A DNA stretch of 64,000 nt from Clostridia bacterium. GTDB lineage: Bacteria; Bacillota; Clostridia; Lachnospirales; Lachnospiraceae. Made by a program: the position numbers and the translations under genes. Every line of letters starts with the position of its first letter. Within the stretch, counting starts at the first letter, position 1. Of this stretch, positions 25,565 to 34,041 are shown one piece after another. A model generated the notes under the pieces. That model was given only the letters and a program-made list of their open reading frames with translations, did not search any database and was not told the origin of the DNA. Location: contig CAJTIM010000005.1 of the NCBI GenBank assembly GCA_910576325.1, positions 62,001-126,000 on the forward strand, written 5' to 3'.

Positions 25565-27709
25565 ATGAAGAAAAACACAGGAATTTTAACCTTGCTGCTC
25601 ACTGCTCTGGTTACGGCGGGACTGATCTACGGTGCGGCCGTAGGCTTTGGAGAGACCCAAACCGGCGCGGCGAAAAATATTAAGCTGGGCCTGGACCTGG
25701 CCGGCGGTGTCAGCATCACTTATCAGACGGTGATTGACAATCCCACCCAGGAGCAGATGGATGATACGGTCTATAAGCTCCAGAAGCGTGTGGAGGGCTA
25801 CAGCACCGAGGCCGTGGTTTACCAGGAGGGAGGGAACCGGATTAACATCGAGATTCCCGGCGTGTCCGATGCCAATGCCATTCTGGAGGAGCTTGGACGG
25901 CCCGGCTCTCTGGAGTTTCAGGATATCAGAGGAAATGTGCTTATTGAGGGAACGGACATTAAGAGCGCCGAAGCCAGAGGGTATACGGACAACCTGGGCA
26001 AGAACTCCTACGAGGTGGCCCTGACCCTGACGGACGAGGGCGCGGAGAAGTTCGCGGAAGCGACCAGGGAAAATCTCGGTCTGCAGATTCCCATTGTCTA
26101 TGACGGCGAAGTGATCAGCGCGCCTACGGTTCAGGCGGAGATTACGGGCGGCAATCCTTCCATTACAAATATGGAGTCCTTTGAGGCGGCGGAGCGTCTC
26201 GCTTCCACTATCCGAATCGGTTCCCTTCAATTGGAGCTTACGGAGCTGCGTTCCAAGGTTGTAGGGGCACAGCTTGGCGAGGAAGCCATTTCTTCCAGTC
26301 TGAAGGCAGGAGCCGTGGGCTTTGTTCTGGTGCTGATATTTATGGTTGCGGTTTACCTGCTTCCGGGCCTGGCCTCCGGTATCGCATTGACAATCTATGT
26401 GGCCTTGATGCTGGTGCTGTTAAATGCCTTTGAGCTGACACTGACGCTTCCGGGTATTGCAGGTATTATCTTGAGTATTGGTATGGCTGTGGACGCCAAT
26501 GTCATTATTTTTGCCCGGATTCGGGAGGAGCTTGCTACCGGAAAGACGGTGCGCTCCGCTATGAAAATCGGATTTAAAAAGGCTCTGTCCGCCATTGTGG
26601 ACGGCAATATTACCACCCTGATTGCGGCGGTGGTCCTGGGGCTTCGGGGATCGGGAAGCGTGAAGGGCTTTGCACAGACCCTGGCGCTTGGTATTGTGAT
26701 TTCCATGTTTACGGCTCTTGTGGTTACACGCCTGGTGCTCAATGCGCTGTTTGCACTGGGACTTAAGAGTGAGAAGCTTTACGGAGTTCAGAAGGAGCGA
26801 AAAACAGTTGATTTTCTGGGGAAGAAGAATCTTTGCTTTCTTGTTTCCGCCGTACTGATTCTGGGCGGTGCGGTGGTTATGGGCGTCCAGTCCGGGCGCG
26901 GCGCTGGTGCGCTGAATTACAGCCTGGAATTTCAGGGCGGTACTTCTACGACGATTCCTTTTGCGGAGGCTATGACCATTGGGGAGATTGACGCCGATGT
27001 GAAGCCGGTGGTGAGCGAGGTGATTGGAAGCAATGAGATCCAGGCTCAGCAGGTGCAGGGAAGCAATGATGTTGTGATTAAGACCAGGGTGCTTGATCTG
27101 GAGACCAGACAGGCGCTGAATAAGGCGCTGGCGGAGAAGTTCGGCGTGGATGAGACGGCGATTACGGCGGAGAATATCAGCTCTTCCATCAGCAGCGAGG
27201 TTCGGTCGGATGCTCTGGTGGCTGTGATTCTGGCTTCTGTTTTGATGCTGCTTTATATTTGGTTCCGGTTTAAGGATCTGCGGTTTGCGGCCAGTGCGGT
27301 GACGGCTCTGGTGCATGATGTGCTGGTGGTGCTGGCGTTTTATGCCGTGGCGCGGATTTCGGTGGGAAATACGTTTATTGCTTGTATGCTGACCATTGTG
27401 GGGTATTCCATTAATGCGACGATTGTTATTTTTGACCGGATTCGGGAGAATTTGGCTTCCGCGGGGAAGAAGGATGAGCTTAAGGAGATTGTGAATCGGA
27501 GTATTACGCAGACCTTGACGCGGAGCGTTTATACATCGCTTACTACTTTTATTATGGTGGCGGCTTTGTTTGTGATGGGAGTGGCTTCGATTAAGGAATT
27601 TGCTCTGCCTTTGATGGTGGGGATTGTTTGCGGGGCTTATTCTTCCGTTTGTATTACGGGGGCGCTTTGGTTTGTTTTGAAAACGAAGGTTCAGAAAAAA
27701 GAGAAGTAG
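25565..27709 (+). CDS. secDF: Fused protein translocase subunit SecDF
   Basis: 714 residues, a SecD half followed by a SecF half in one chain. SecD features: N-terminal helix, L-G-L-D-L-A-G-G-V, P1 periplasmic-type domain, then G-M-A-V-D-A-N-V-I-I-F-A-R-I-R-E-E in TM4. SecF features: SLEFQGGT and S-I-N-A-T-I-V-I-F-D-R-I-R-E-N. The two Asp residues in those TM motifs are the proton-coupling sites known in SecDF. The complex uses the membrane potential to complete Sec export. The ribosome site is weak (AGAAGG). Codon use drifts to G/T-ending codons in the last 400 nt. Confidence 0.96.
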   Translation: MKKNTGILTLLLTALVTAGLIYGAAVGFGETQTGAAKNIKLGLDLAGGVSITYQTVIDNPTQEQMDDTVYKLQKRVEGYSTEAVVYQEGGNRINIEIPGVSDANAILEELGRPGSLEFQDIRGNVLIEGTDIKSAEARGYTDNLGKNSYEVALTLTDEGAEKFAEATRENLGLQIPIVYDGEVISAPTVQAEITGGNPSITNMESFEAAERLASTIRIGSLQLELTELRSKVVGAQLGEEAISSSLKAGAVGFVLVLIFMVAVYLLPGLASGIALTIYVALMLVLLNAFELTLTLPGIAGIILSIGMAVDANVIIFARIREELATGKTVRSAMKIGFKKALSAIVDGNITTLIAAVVLGLRGSGSVKGFAQTLALGIVISMFTALVVTRLVLNALFALGLKSEKLYGVQKERKTVDFLGKKNLCFLVSAVLILGGAVVMGVQSGRGAGALNYSLEFQGGTSTTIPFAEAMTIGEIDADVKPVVSEVIGSNEIQAQQVQGSNDVVIKTRVLDLETRQALNKALAEKFGVDETAITAENISSSISSEVRSDALVAVILASVLMLLYIWFRFKDLRFAASAVTALVHDVLVVLAFYAVARISVGNTFIACMLTIVGYSINATIVIFDRIRENLASAGKKDELKEIVNRSITQTLTRSVYTSLTTFIMVAALFVMGVASIKEFALPLMVGIVCGAYSSVCITGALWFVLKTKVQKKEK

Positions 27710-27715
27710 ACGGAC

Positions 27716-27941
27716 GGAGGGGACTGCCGCGAAATACGTCATTTGGCTTTTCCATATCCCCTGTTCGCACGGTTCTCGTACATCCTGTCTGCTCTTGGCG
27801 GACTAACATTTTTGGTTTTTGCAGGCTTCGCCTGGTGTAAGCTTTGGATGTTAGTCCGCCAATATCAGACAGGCTGTACGCGAACAGGCGGACATGGGAT
27901 ATCGGAAAAGCCGCATGACGCATTTCGCAGCAGTCCCCTCC
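27716..27941. repeat. 226-bp long inverted repeat (MITE-like or giant hairpin)
   Basis: Left arm 27716-27809 and right arm about 27848-27941 are near-complementary over about 94 nt, starting with GGAGGGGACTGC and ending near GGCGGACTAACAT. About 38 nt separate the arms, holding a small AGGC-TTCG-GCCT-like hairpin. It starts 6 nt after the secDF stop. No transposase and no obvious target duplication are present. Confidence 0.85.
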
Positions 27942-28198
27942 TGGTTTTGGGGGCGGATGAAAGTTTGAAAGGGTGTGAGATAGGGAATTGGGTGTTGAAT
28001 GGTCAGGTGCTTGATGTAGATATTTGACTTTCTTAAAGGGGTATGTGCAATTTGGGGTGTTGCTGGATGTATTTTTGATGGGGAAGGGGAGCGTTTTAGG
28101 AGGTCTGGGGAAAAAGGGGGTTGTTGGGGAGTGGAGGTTGGGAGTGTAATGGGTGGGAAGTGGTTGTAGGAGTTTTTTTGATGGAAAGGGGATTGGAT
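27942..28198. other. G-rich spacer before recJ
   Basis: About 257 nt very rich in G and T on the plus strand, with no recognised gene, RNA or clear promoter. A possible recJ start at 28181 lies at its right end. Confidence 0.4.
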
Positions 28199-29914
28199 AT
28201 GAGAGAGATTTGGGTGGAAGCGCCCCGGATGGAGGGGAATCGGGAGATGGCTCGGGAGCTTGGGGTTAGTCCTTTGGCGGTGCGGATGATTCGGAACCGG
28301 GCCGGGATGAGTGAAGGGGAGGTTCGGGAGTTTCTTTTTGGCGGGATGGAGGAGCTTTCGGACCCGTTTTTGATGAAGGGGATGCGGGAGGCGGTTGCGC
28401 TGCTTCGGGGGAAGCGGGATGAGGGGGCGGCAGTCCGCATTATTGGGGATTATGATATTGATGGGGTGAATGCGACGCATGTTCTGCTTACGGGACTTAC
28501 CAGGATTGGGGCTAAGGTGGATACGGTGATCCCGGATCGGATGAAGGACGGGTATGGGGTGAATGAGAATTTGATCCGTAAGGCTGCAAAGGAGGGGATT
28601 GATACGATTGTTACCTGTGATAACGGGATTGCGGCTGCGGAGGAGATTGGGCTGGCGAAGGAGCTTGGTATGACGGTGGTGGTGACGGATCATCATGAGG
28701 TTCCTTTTCGGGAGGAGAATGGGGAACGAGTTTGGGTTCTGCCTCCGGCGGATGTGATTGTGAATCCGAAGCAGGCGGATTGCGGGTATCCCTTTAAGAT
28801 GCTCTGCGGGGCGGCGGTGGCCTGGAGGCTGGTGGAGGCGCTGTACGCGGAGGAAGGGATTTCCAGGGAGGAAGTCTTTGAGCTGGCGGAGTTTGCGGCG
28901 GTGGCTACGGTGGGGGATATTATGGAGCTGCGGGGGGAGAACCGTATTTTGGTGCGGTATGGGCTGAAAAGGCTGGAGCAGACGAAGAATCTTGGGTATC
29001 GGGCTTTGATTGGGGCAAATGGTTTGGAGGGGAAACGGCTTACGGCGTATCATATCGGGTTTGTGATTGGGCCTTGTATCAATGCAAGCGGGCGGCTGGA
29101 TACGGCGAAGCGTGCTTTGAATCTTTTGGGAGCGAAGAACCGGGGGGAGGCGGAGAAGCTTGCCGGGGATTTGAAGGCGCTCAATGACAGCAGGAAGGCG
29201 CTTACGATAAAGGGGACGGAGGAGGCCAGAAGGCAGATTGAGGAGACAGAGCTTAAGGGGGATCGTGTTTTGGTGGTGTATCTGCCGGAGTGCCATGAGA
29301 GCCTGGCCGGGATTATTGCCGGGCGGATTCGGGAGCTGTATTATCGGCCCTGTTTTATTTTGACGGACGGAGAGGAAGGGGTGAAAGGCTCCGGGCGTTC
29401 TATTGAGGGGTATCATATGTTTGAGGAAATGACGAAGGTCGGGGAGCTGTTTACCAAGTTTGGGGGGCATCCTATGGCGGCGGGGCTTTCTATGAAGAAG
29501 GAAAATGTGGAGGAGCTTCGGAGGAGGCTGAATGAGAATTGTGTGCTTACGGAGGAGGATTTGGTTCCCCGAAAATATTATGATGCGGTTTTGCCGATTC
29601 AGTATGTGGGGGAACCGCTGATCCGGGAGCTGGAGCTTTTGGAGCCCTTTGGGAAGGGGAATGAGAAGCCGTTTTTTGCGGCGGGGAATCTTATTGTGCG
29701 GAGTGCGCGGATTTTGGGGAAGAATCGGAATGTGCTGAAGGTGATTTTGGAGGATGATGGCGGGAAACGGATGGAGGCGGTGAGCTTTGGGGATGTTGTG
29801 GGGGATTTGGAGTATATAGAGGGGAAGGAGAGGGTTTTTGTGCTTTATTATCCGGAGATGAATGAGTATATGGGGAAGCGGACGGTGCAGCTTGTGGTGG
29901 AGGCTTATCGGTAG
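28199..29914 (+). CDS. recJ: Single-stranded-DNA exonuclease RecJ-like (DHH family)
   Basis: 571 residues from the ATG at 28199, which aligns best with the family N-terminus (M-R-E-I-W-V-E-A-P); an in-frame ATG at 28181 with TAGGAG is also possible. DHH-phosphoesterase motifs: GDYDIDGVNAT, C-D-N-G, TDHHEV, then CGAAVAW and the DHHA1-side GGHPMAAG. Predicted role: 5'-3' degradation of single-stranded DNA in recombination and repair. Codons ending in G and T dominate, as in neighbouring genes. A shorter relative acting on nucleotides is less likely given length and the C-terminal OB-like region. Confidence 0.9.
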   Translation: MREIWVEAPRMEGNREMARELGVSPLAVRMIRNRAGMSEGEVREFLFGGMEELSDPFLMKGMREAVALLRGKRDEGAAVRIIGDYDIDGVNATHVLLTGLTRIGAKVDTVIPDRMKDGYGVNENLIRKAAKEGIDTIVTCDNGIAAAEEIGLAKELGMTVVVTDHHEVPFREENGERVWVLPPADVIVNPKQADCGYPFKMLCGAAVAWRLVEALYAEEGISREEVFELAEFAAVATVGDIMELRGENRILVRYGLKRLEQTKNLGYRALIGANGLEGKRLTAYHIGFVIGPCINASGRLDTAKRALNLLGAKNRGEAEKLAGDLKALNDSRKALTIKGTEEARRQIEETELKGDRVLVVYLPECHESLAGIIAGRIRELYYRPCFILTDGEEGVKGSGRSIEGYHMFEEMTKVGELFTKFGGHPMAAGLSMKKENVEELRRRLNENCVLTEEDLVPRKYYDAVLPIQYVGEPLIRELELLEPFGKGNEKPFFAAGNLIVRSARILGKNRNVLKVILEDDGGKRMEAVSFGDVVGDLEYIEGKERVFVLYYPEMNEYMGKRTVQLVVEAYR

Positions 29915-29935
29915 GTTGTGTTATTGTGTAAAGTG

Positions 29936-29964
29936 TTGTCAAATGGATAAATCCGTGATATAAT
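29936..29964 (+). promoter_or_regulatory. Sigma-A promoter for apt
   Basis: TTGTCA (29936-29941), 17-nt spacer, TATAAT (29959-29964). It lies 203 nt before the apt start, implying a leader that contains a pair of direct repeats. Confidence 0.8.
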
Positions 29965-30060
29965 GTGTTCCATTGGTGAACAGGGGAAGCCTTCTATGAG
30001 CTGAATGGTTGTGGTGAGGGTGGGATGCCCTGTTGTTTGTGATGTTACTTTACGATTGGG

Positions 30061-30153
30061 GAGATACCTTTATGCATGGGAAACATGTGCGGAACAGAGA
30101 AATGCCCTACGGGTATACCTTTATGCACGGAAAACTTGTGCGGATCAGGGAAA
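30061..30153 (+). repeat. Two direct repeats in the apt leader
   Basis: A unit of about 38 nt beginning ATACCTTTATGCA and ending near GAAA occurs twice with a 51-nt period (from about 30063 and 30114), with about six differences. They sit in the untranslated leader, although the frame happens to stay open through them. Confidence 0.7.
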
Positions 30154-30166
30154 GGAGCATAAAAGG

Positions 30167-30691
30167 ATGAAAAAAATGGAAGAATATGTTAGGAGTATTC
30201 CGGATTTTCCGGAGGAAGGGATTATTTTTCGGGATGTGACTTCTGTGCTGCAGGATGCGGATGGTTTGAGGCTGGCGATTGATTCTATGCAGGAGCTTTT
30301 GAAGGATGTTGAGTTTGATGTGGTGGTGGGGGCGGAGTCCCGGGGGTTTGTGTTTGGGACGCCGATTGCTTATAATCTCCATAAGCCTTTTGTGCTGGTG
30401 CGTAAGAAGGGGAAGCTGCCCTGTGAGACGATTTCCAAGGAGTATGATTTGGAATATGGGAGCGCGGTGATTGAGATGCACAGGGATTCCATTCAGCCGG
30501 GGCAGAAGGTGGTTCTGGTGGATGATCTGATTGCTACGGGGGGAACGATACAGGCGGCGGCGGAGCTGGTGGAAGAGCTTGGCGGTGAGGTTGTGAAGAT
30601 TATTTTTCTGATGGAGCTTGCGGGGCTTAAGGGCCGGGAGAAGCTTTCTAAGTATGATGTGGCTTCTGTGATTCGCTATGAGGGGAATTAG
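30167..30691 (+). CDS. apt: Adenine phosphoribosyltransferase
   Basis: 174 residues converting adenine and PRPP to AMP (purine salvage). The ATG at 30167 was chosen because the product then starts with the family pattern E-E-Y-V-R-S-I-P-D-F-P; the frame extends upstream but holds only repeat-derived residues. Motifs: F-R-D-V-T, A-E-S-R-G-F-V-F-G and the PRPP loop VLVDDLIATGGT. GGAG lies 10 nt upstream. recJ-apt-rel is a common order in Firmicutes. Confidence 0.97.
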   Translation: MKKMEEYVRSIPDFPEEGIIFRDVTSVLQDADGLRLAIDSMQELLKDVEFDVVVGAESRGFVFGTPIAYNLHKPFVLVRKKGKLPCETISKEYDLEYGSAVIEMHRDSIQPGQKVVLVDDLIATGGTIQAAAELVEELGGEVVKIIFLMELAGLKGREKLSKYDVASVIRYEGN

Positions 30692-30887
30692 GAATCGGCG
30701 GGGAAGCGGTTTGAGGAGTAAATGGAGATTTTTTCCGGGATTGGCCGCGGAGTGAACAGAAGCTTTTGGGCGGCATAGGATAGAAGGCAGGGCCTGTGAG
30801 CGGATGGTTTTGAGGTTAGTGGATGTGCGGGCTTTTGATGACGGTTTGGAGGAGTACTTAAAAGAGATAGAAGCAGGTGGTTGACAG

Positions 30888-33194
30888 ATGGCAGAGATGA
30901 AGATTGGTGTAAAGGACCGGGGCGGGGCTTTGGCCAGGGCGGATGAGAATGTGAAGACGATGCAGGACTTTACGGACCCGGCGGAGCTTTACCAGGAGCT
31001 TATTAAAAGTGTGCGCAAGTATCACCCGTCCACGGATATTTCTATGATTGAAAAAGCATATCGTATTGCCTTCAAAGCCCATGAGGGACAGCTTCGCAAA
31101 TCGGGTGAGCCTTATATTATTCACCCTCTTTGTGTTGCCATTATTCTTGCGGACTTAGAGCTTGACAAAGAGACGATTGTGTCAGGGCTTCTTCACGATG
31201 CCGTGGAGGATACCGTTATGACCACCGAGGAGATTGCGGAGGAGTTCAGCCAGGAGGTGGCTCTTTTGGTGGACGGCGTTACCAAGCTGGGCCAGTTGTC
31301 CTATTCTAAGGATAAGATTGAGATCCAGGCGGAGAATCTGCGGAAGATGTTTCTTGCTATGGCTAAGGATATCCGCGTGATTCTGATTAAGCTTGCGGAC
31401 CGCCTTCACAATATGCGTACCCTCCAGTATATGAAGCCGGAGAAGCAGAAGGAAAAGGCCCGGGAGACGATGGATATCTATGCGCCTATTGCGCAGCGGC
31501 TTGGTATTTCCAAGGTTAAGAATGAGCTGGATGATTTGTCTCTTAAGTATCTGGAGCCGGAGGTTTATTATGAGCTGAAGGAGCAGATTTCCGATAAGAA
31601 GAGCACCAGGGAGGCTTTTGTCCGGGGAATTGTGGAGGAAGTGAAGCGCCACATGGAAAACGGAGGCATCGAGGCCCATGTGGACGGACGGGTAAAGCAC
31701 TTCTTCAGTATTTATAAGAAAATGGTGAACCAGAGTAAAACGCTGGATCAGATTTATGATTTGTTTGCCGTGCGGATTATTGTGGATACGGTGAAGGACT
31801 GTTATGCGGCGCTCGGTGTGATTCATGAAATGTACACGCCGATTCCGGGGCGGTTCAAGGACTATGTGGCCATGCCCAAGCCCAATATGTACCAGTCGCT
31901 TCATACGACTTTGATTGGTCCCAACGGACAGCCCTTTGAGATTCAGATCCGCACCTTTGACATGCACAAGACGGCCGAGTACGGAATTGCGGCGCACTGG
32001 AAGTATAAGGAGAGCAGCGACGGCAAGAAAACCGTGGATCAGCAGGAAGCGGAGAAAATGAGCTGGCTTCGGCAGATCCTGGAGTGGCAGCGCGACATGT
32101 CCGACAATAAGGAGTTTATGAATCTCCTGAAAAGTGATTTGGACCTGTTTTCCGAGAGCGTCTATTGCTTTACGCCTACGGGAGATGTGAAAACCCTGCC
32201 AAGCGGCTCCACGCCCATTGATTTTGCCTACAGTGTCCACAGCGCCGTGGGAAATAAGATGATTGGGGCCAGGGTCAACGGCAAGCTGGTGACGATTGAT
32301 TATACCATTCAGAACGGGGACCGCATTGAGGTGCTGACGTCTCAAAATTCTCGGGGACCGAGCCGGGACTGGCTGAATGTGGTTAAGAGCACTCAGGCGA
32401 AAAATAAGATCAATCAGTGGTTTAAGCATCAGTTTAAGGATGAGAATATTTTGCGGGGCAAGGAAATGCTTGCCCAGTACTGCAAGGTAAAGTCTATTGT
32501 GATGTCCGATATTATGAAGCCGGAGTTTCAGAATATCGTGATGCGCAAATACGGCTTCCGGGACTGGGATTCCGTTCTGGCGGCCATTGGACACGGCGGT
32601 CTGAAAGAAGGCCAGGTTATCAATAAGATGACTGAGGAGTATGACAAGCTCCACAAGAAGGAATTTACCGACGAGAAGGTGATGGAGGCCGTAGCCGACA
32701 ATAAGGACAGCAAGATCCGCATTACCAAGTCCAAGAGCGGAATTGTGGTCAAGGGCCTTTCGGATGTGTCCGTGCGGTTTTCCAAGTGCTGCAGCCCGGT
32801 ACCGGGGGATGAGATTATCGGGTTTGTTACCCGGGGGCGGGGCGTTTCCATTCACCGGACGGATTGTATCAATGTGCTGAATCTTCAGGAGCTTGAGAGG
32901 CGGCGGCTGATTGACGCGGAGTGGCAGGATATGGGAGCGGCGGCCTCCGGGGAGAAGTATGCTACGGAGATTAAGATATACGCCAACAACCGGACGGGGT
33001 TACTGGTGGATATTTCCCGGATTTTTACGGAGCGGGGGATTGATATGACCAGTATCAATGTGCGTACCAGTAAGCAGGGGACGGCCACCATTTCCATTAC
33101 CTTTGATATCGGCGGGAAGGATGAGCTGCAGAGAATTGCGGATAAGCTTCATCAGGTGGAAAGCGTTCTGGATATTGAGCGGGCTATGGGCTGA
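30888..33194 (+). CDS. rel: Bifunctional (p)ppGpp synthetase/hydrolase, Rel/SpoT family
   Basis: 768 residues with the full RSH architecture: HD hydrolase domain (H-D-A-V-E-D-T, near residue 105), synthetase domain with R-F-K-D and A-M-P-K-P-N-M-Y-Q-S-L-H-T-T, then TGS (F-T-P-T-G-D-V), a helical/zinc-finger-like region (C-C-S-P-V-P-G-D) and a C-terminal ACT domain. The R-F-K-D form and the intact HD site suggest that both synthesis and hydrolysis are active. Makes and degrades the stringent-response alarmone. The ribosome site is weak. Confidence 0.97.
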   Translation: MAEMKIGVKDRGGALARADENVKTMQDFTDPAELYQELIKSVRKYHPSTDISMIEKAYRIAFKAHEGQLRKSGEPYIIHPLCVAIILADLELDKETIVSGLLHDAVEDTVMTTEEIAEEFSQEVALLVDGVTKLGQLSYSKDKIEIQAENLRKMFLAMAKDIRVILIKLADRLHNMRTLQYMKPEKQKEKARETMDIYAPIAQRLGISKVKNELDDLSLKYLEPEVYYELKEQISDKKSTREAFVRGIVEEVKRHMENGGIEAHVDGRVKHFFSIYKKMVNQSKTLDQIYDLFAVRIIVDTVKDCYAALGVIHEMYTPIPGRFKDYVAMPKPNMYQSLHTTLIGPNGQPFEIQIRTFDMHKTAEYGIAAHWKYKESSDGKKTVDQQEAEKMSWLRQILEWQRDMSDNKEFMNLLKSDLDLFSESVYCFTPTGDVKTLPSGSTPIDFAYSVHSAVGNKMIGARVNGKLVTIDYTIQNGDRIEVLTSQNSRGPSRDWLNVVKSTQAKNKINQWFKHQFKDENILRGKEMLAQYCKVKSIVMSDIMKPEFQNIVMRKYGFRDWDSVLAAIGHGGLKEGQVINKMTEEYDKLHKKEFTDEKVMEAVADNKDSKIRITKSKSGIVVKGLSDVSVRFSKCCSPVPGDEIIGFVTRGRGVSIHRTDCINVLNLQELERRRLIDAEWQDMGAAASGEKYATEIKIYANNRTGLLVDISRIFTERGIDMTSINVRTSKQGTATISITFDIGGKDELQRIADKLHQVESVLDIERAMG

Positions 33195-33258
33195 TACGGA
33201 ATGTGTTTGTGTGCGGGAGTATGGGAAGCGGCGGTGTGAGAAAGGATAACAGGGAAGT

Positions 33259-33882
33259 ATGAGAATAGAGACGCTTGTTTTGGGGGATGTGCGGACCAAC
33301 TGCTATCTTCTGATCAACGAGGAGACATTGGAGACGATTGTGGTGGACCCGGCGGACCGGGCGGATGTGATTGTCAGGAAGGCTGTGGACGAAGGATTGT
33401 CCTTGAAGGCCGTTTTTCTGACACACGGGCATGGGGATCACATTCTGGCGGTTTCGGATTTGAAGCGGGATTTCGGAGTGAAGGTCTACGCGGCGGAGGC
33501 GGAAGAAGGGCTGCTTCTTGATCCGGCGCAGAATCTGTCAAAGGCGCTGTTTGGCGCAGCGGTTACGGTAAAGCCGGATGTGCTTCTTGAGGACGGGCAG
33601 GTGTTTGAAGAGGCCGGTATGAGCTTTCGGATGCTTTTCACGCCGGGACATACGCCGGGAGGCTGCTGTTATTATCAGCCGGAGGCGAAGGCGCTGTTCA
33701 GCGGGGATACGCTGTTTTGCGGCTCTATCGGAAGAACGGATTTCCCGGGAGGGAGCCTTTCGGCGCTAGTGCGGTCCGTGAAGGAAAAGCTTCTGGTGCT
33801 GCCGGAGGATGTAAAGGTGTATCCGGGACATGAGGAAATGACGACTGTCGGTCATGAGAAGAAGTACAATCCTTATATGTAA
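33259..33882 (+). CDS. MBL-fold hydrolase, glyoxalase II-like
   Basis: 207 residues with the binuclear metal motif THGHGDH, then TPGHTPGG, SGDTLF and a late PGHEEMT His. This is the short, YcbL-like class found after rel in many Firmicutes. Likely a thioester hydrolase such as a hydroxyacylglutathione-hydrolase-like enzyme; in organisms without glutathione the substrate is uncertain. Starts 64 nt after rel. Confidence 0.9.
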   Translation: MRIETLVLGDVRTNCYLLINEETLETIVVDPADRADVIVRKAVDEGLSLKAVFLTHGHGDHILAVSDLKRDFGVKVYAAEAEEGLLLDPAQNLSKALFGAAVTVKPDVLLEDGQVFEEAGMSFRMLFTPGHTPGGCCYYQPEAKALFSGDTLFCGSIGRTDFPGGSLSALVRSVKEKLLVLPEDVKVYPGHEEMTTVGHEKKYNPYM

Positions 33883-33888
33883 AATGGG

Positions 33889-34004
33889 CTGTAATTCGTT
33901 CCGTGACCAATAACGAAAAGATGCGGTTTTGCGCTGAAAAACGCGGGATTTCCGCACAAAATGTATGGAAACATCCCGCGGAACAGCGGCGTGTGAACCG
34001 TAAC
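33889..34004. repeat. Dispersed palindromic repeat, copy A
   Basis: About 116 bp between the MBL hydrolase and hemZ, related to copy B at 37819-37960: both share ACGCGGGATTTCCGCACAAA-like cores (one base differs), GAAAACAT/C-type loops and ends of the GTTACxGTTCAC type. The left end is degraded here. Confidence 0.75.
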
Positions 34005-34041
34005 GGACAGATGCTTATGTTTGCAGAGATATTGGGGACAG

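Noticed and set aside
27851..29470. 539-codon minus-strand frame opposite recJ
   Set aside because: Antisense shadow; product is P/N/H/L-rich and shows no motifs.
30804..30884. 26-codon frame before rel
   Set aside because: No ribosome site and no recognisable product; probably chance.
31182..32855. 557-codon minus-strand frame opposite rel
   Set aside because: Antisense shadow of a well-supported gene with low-complexity L/H/N-rich product.
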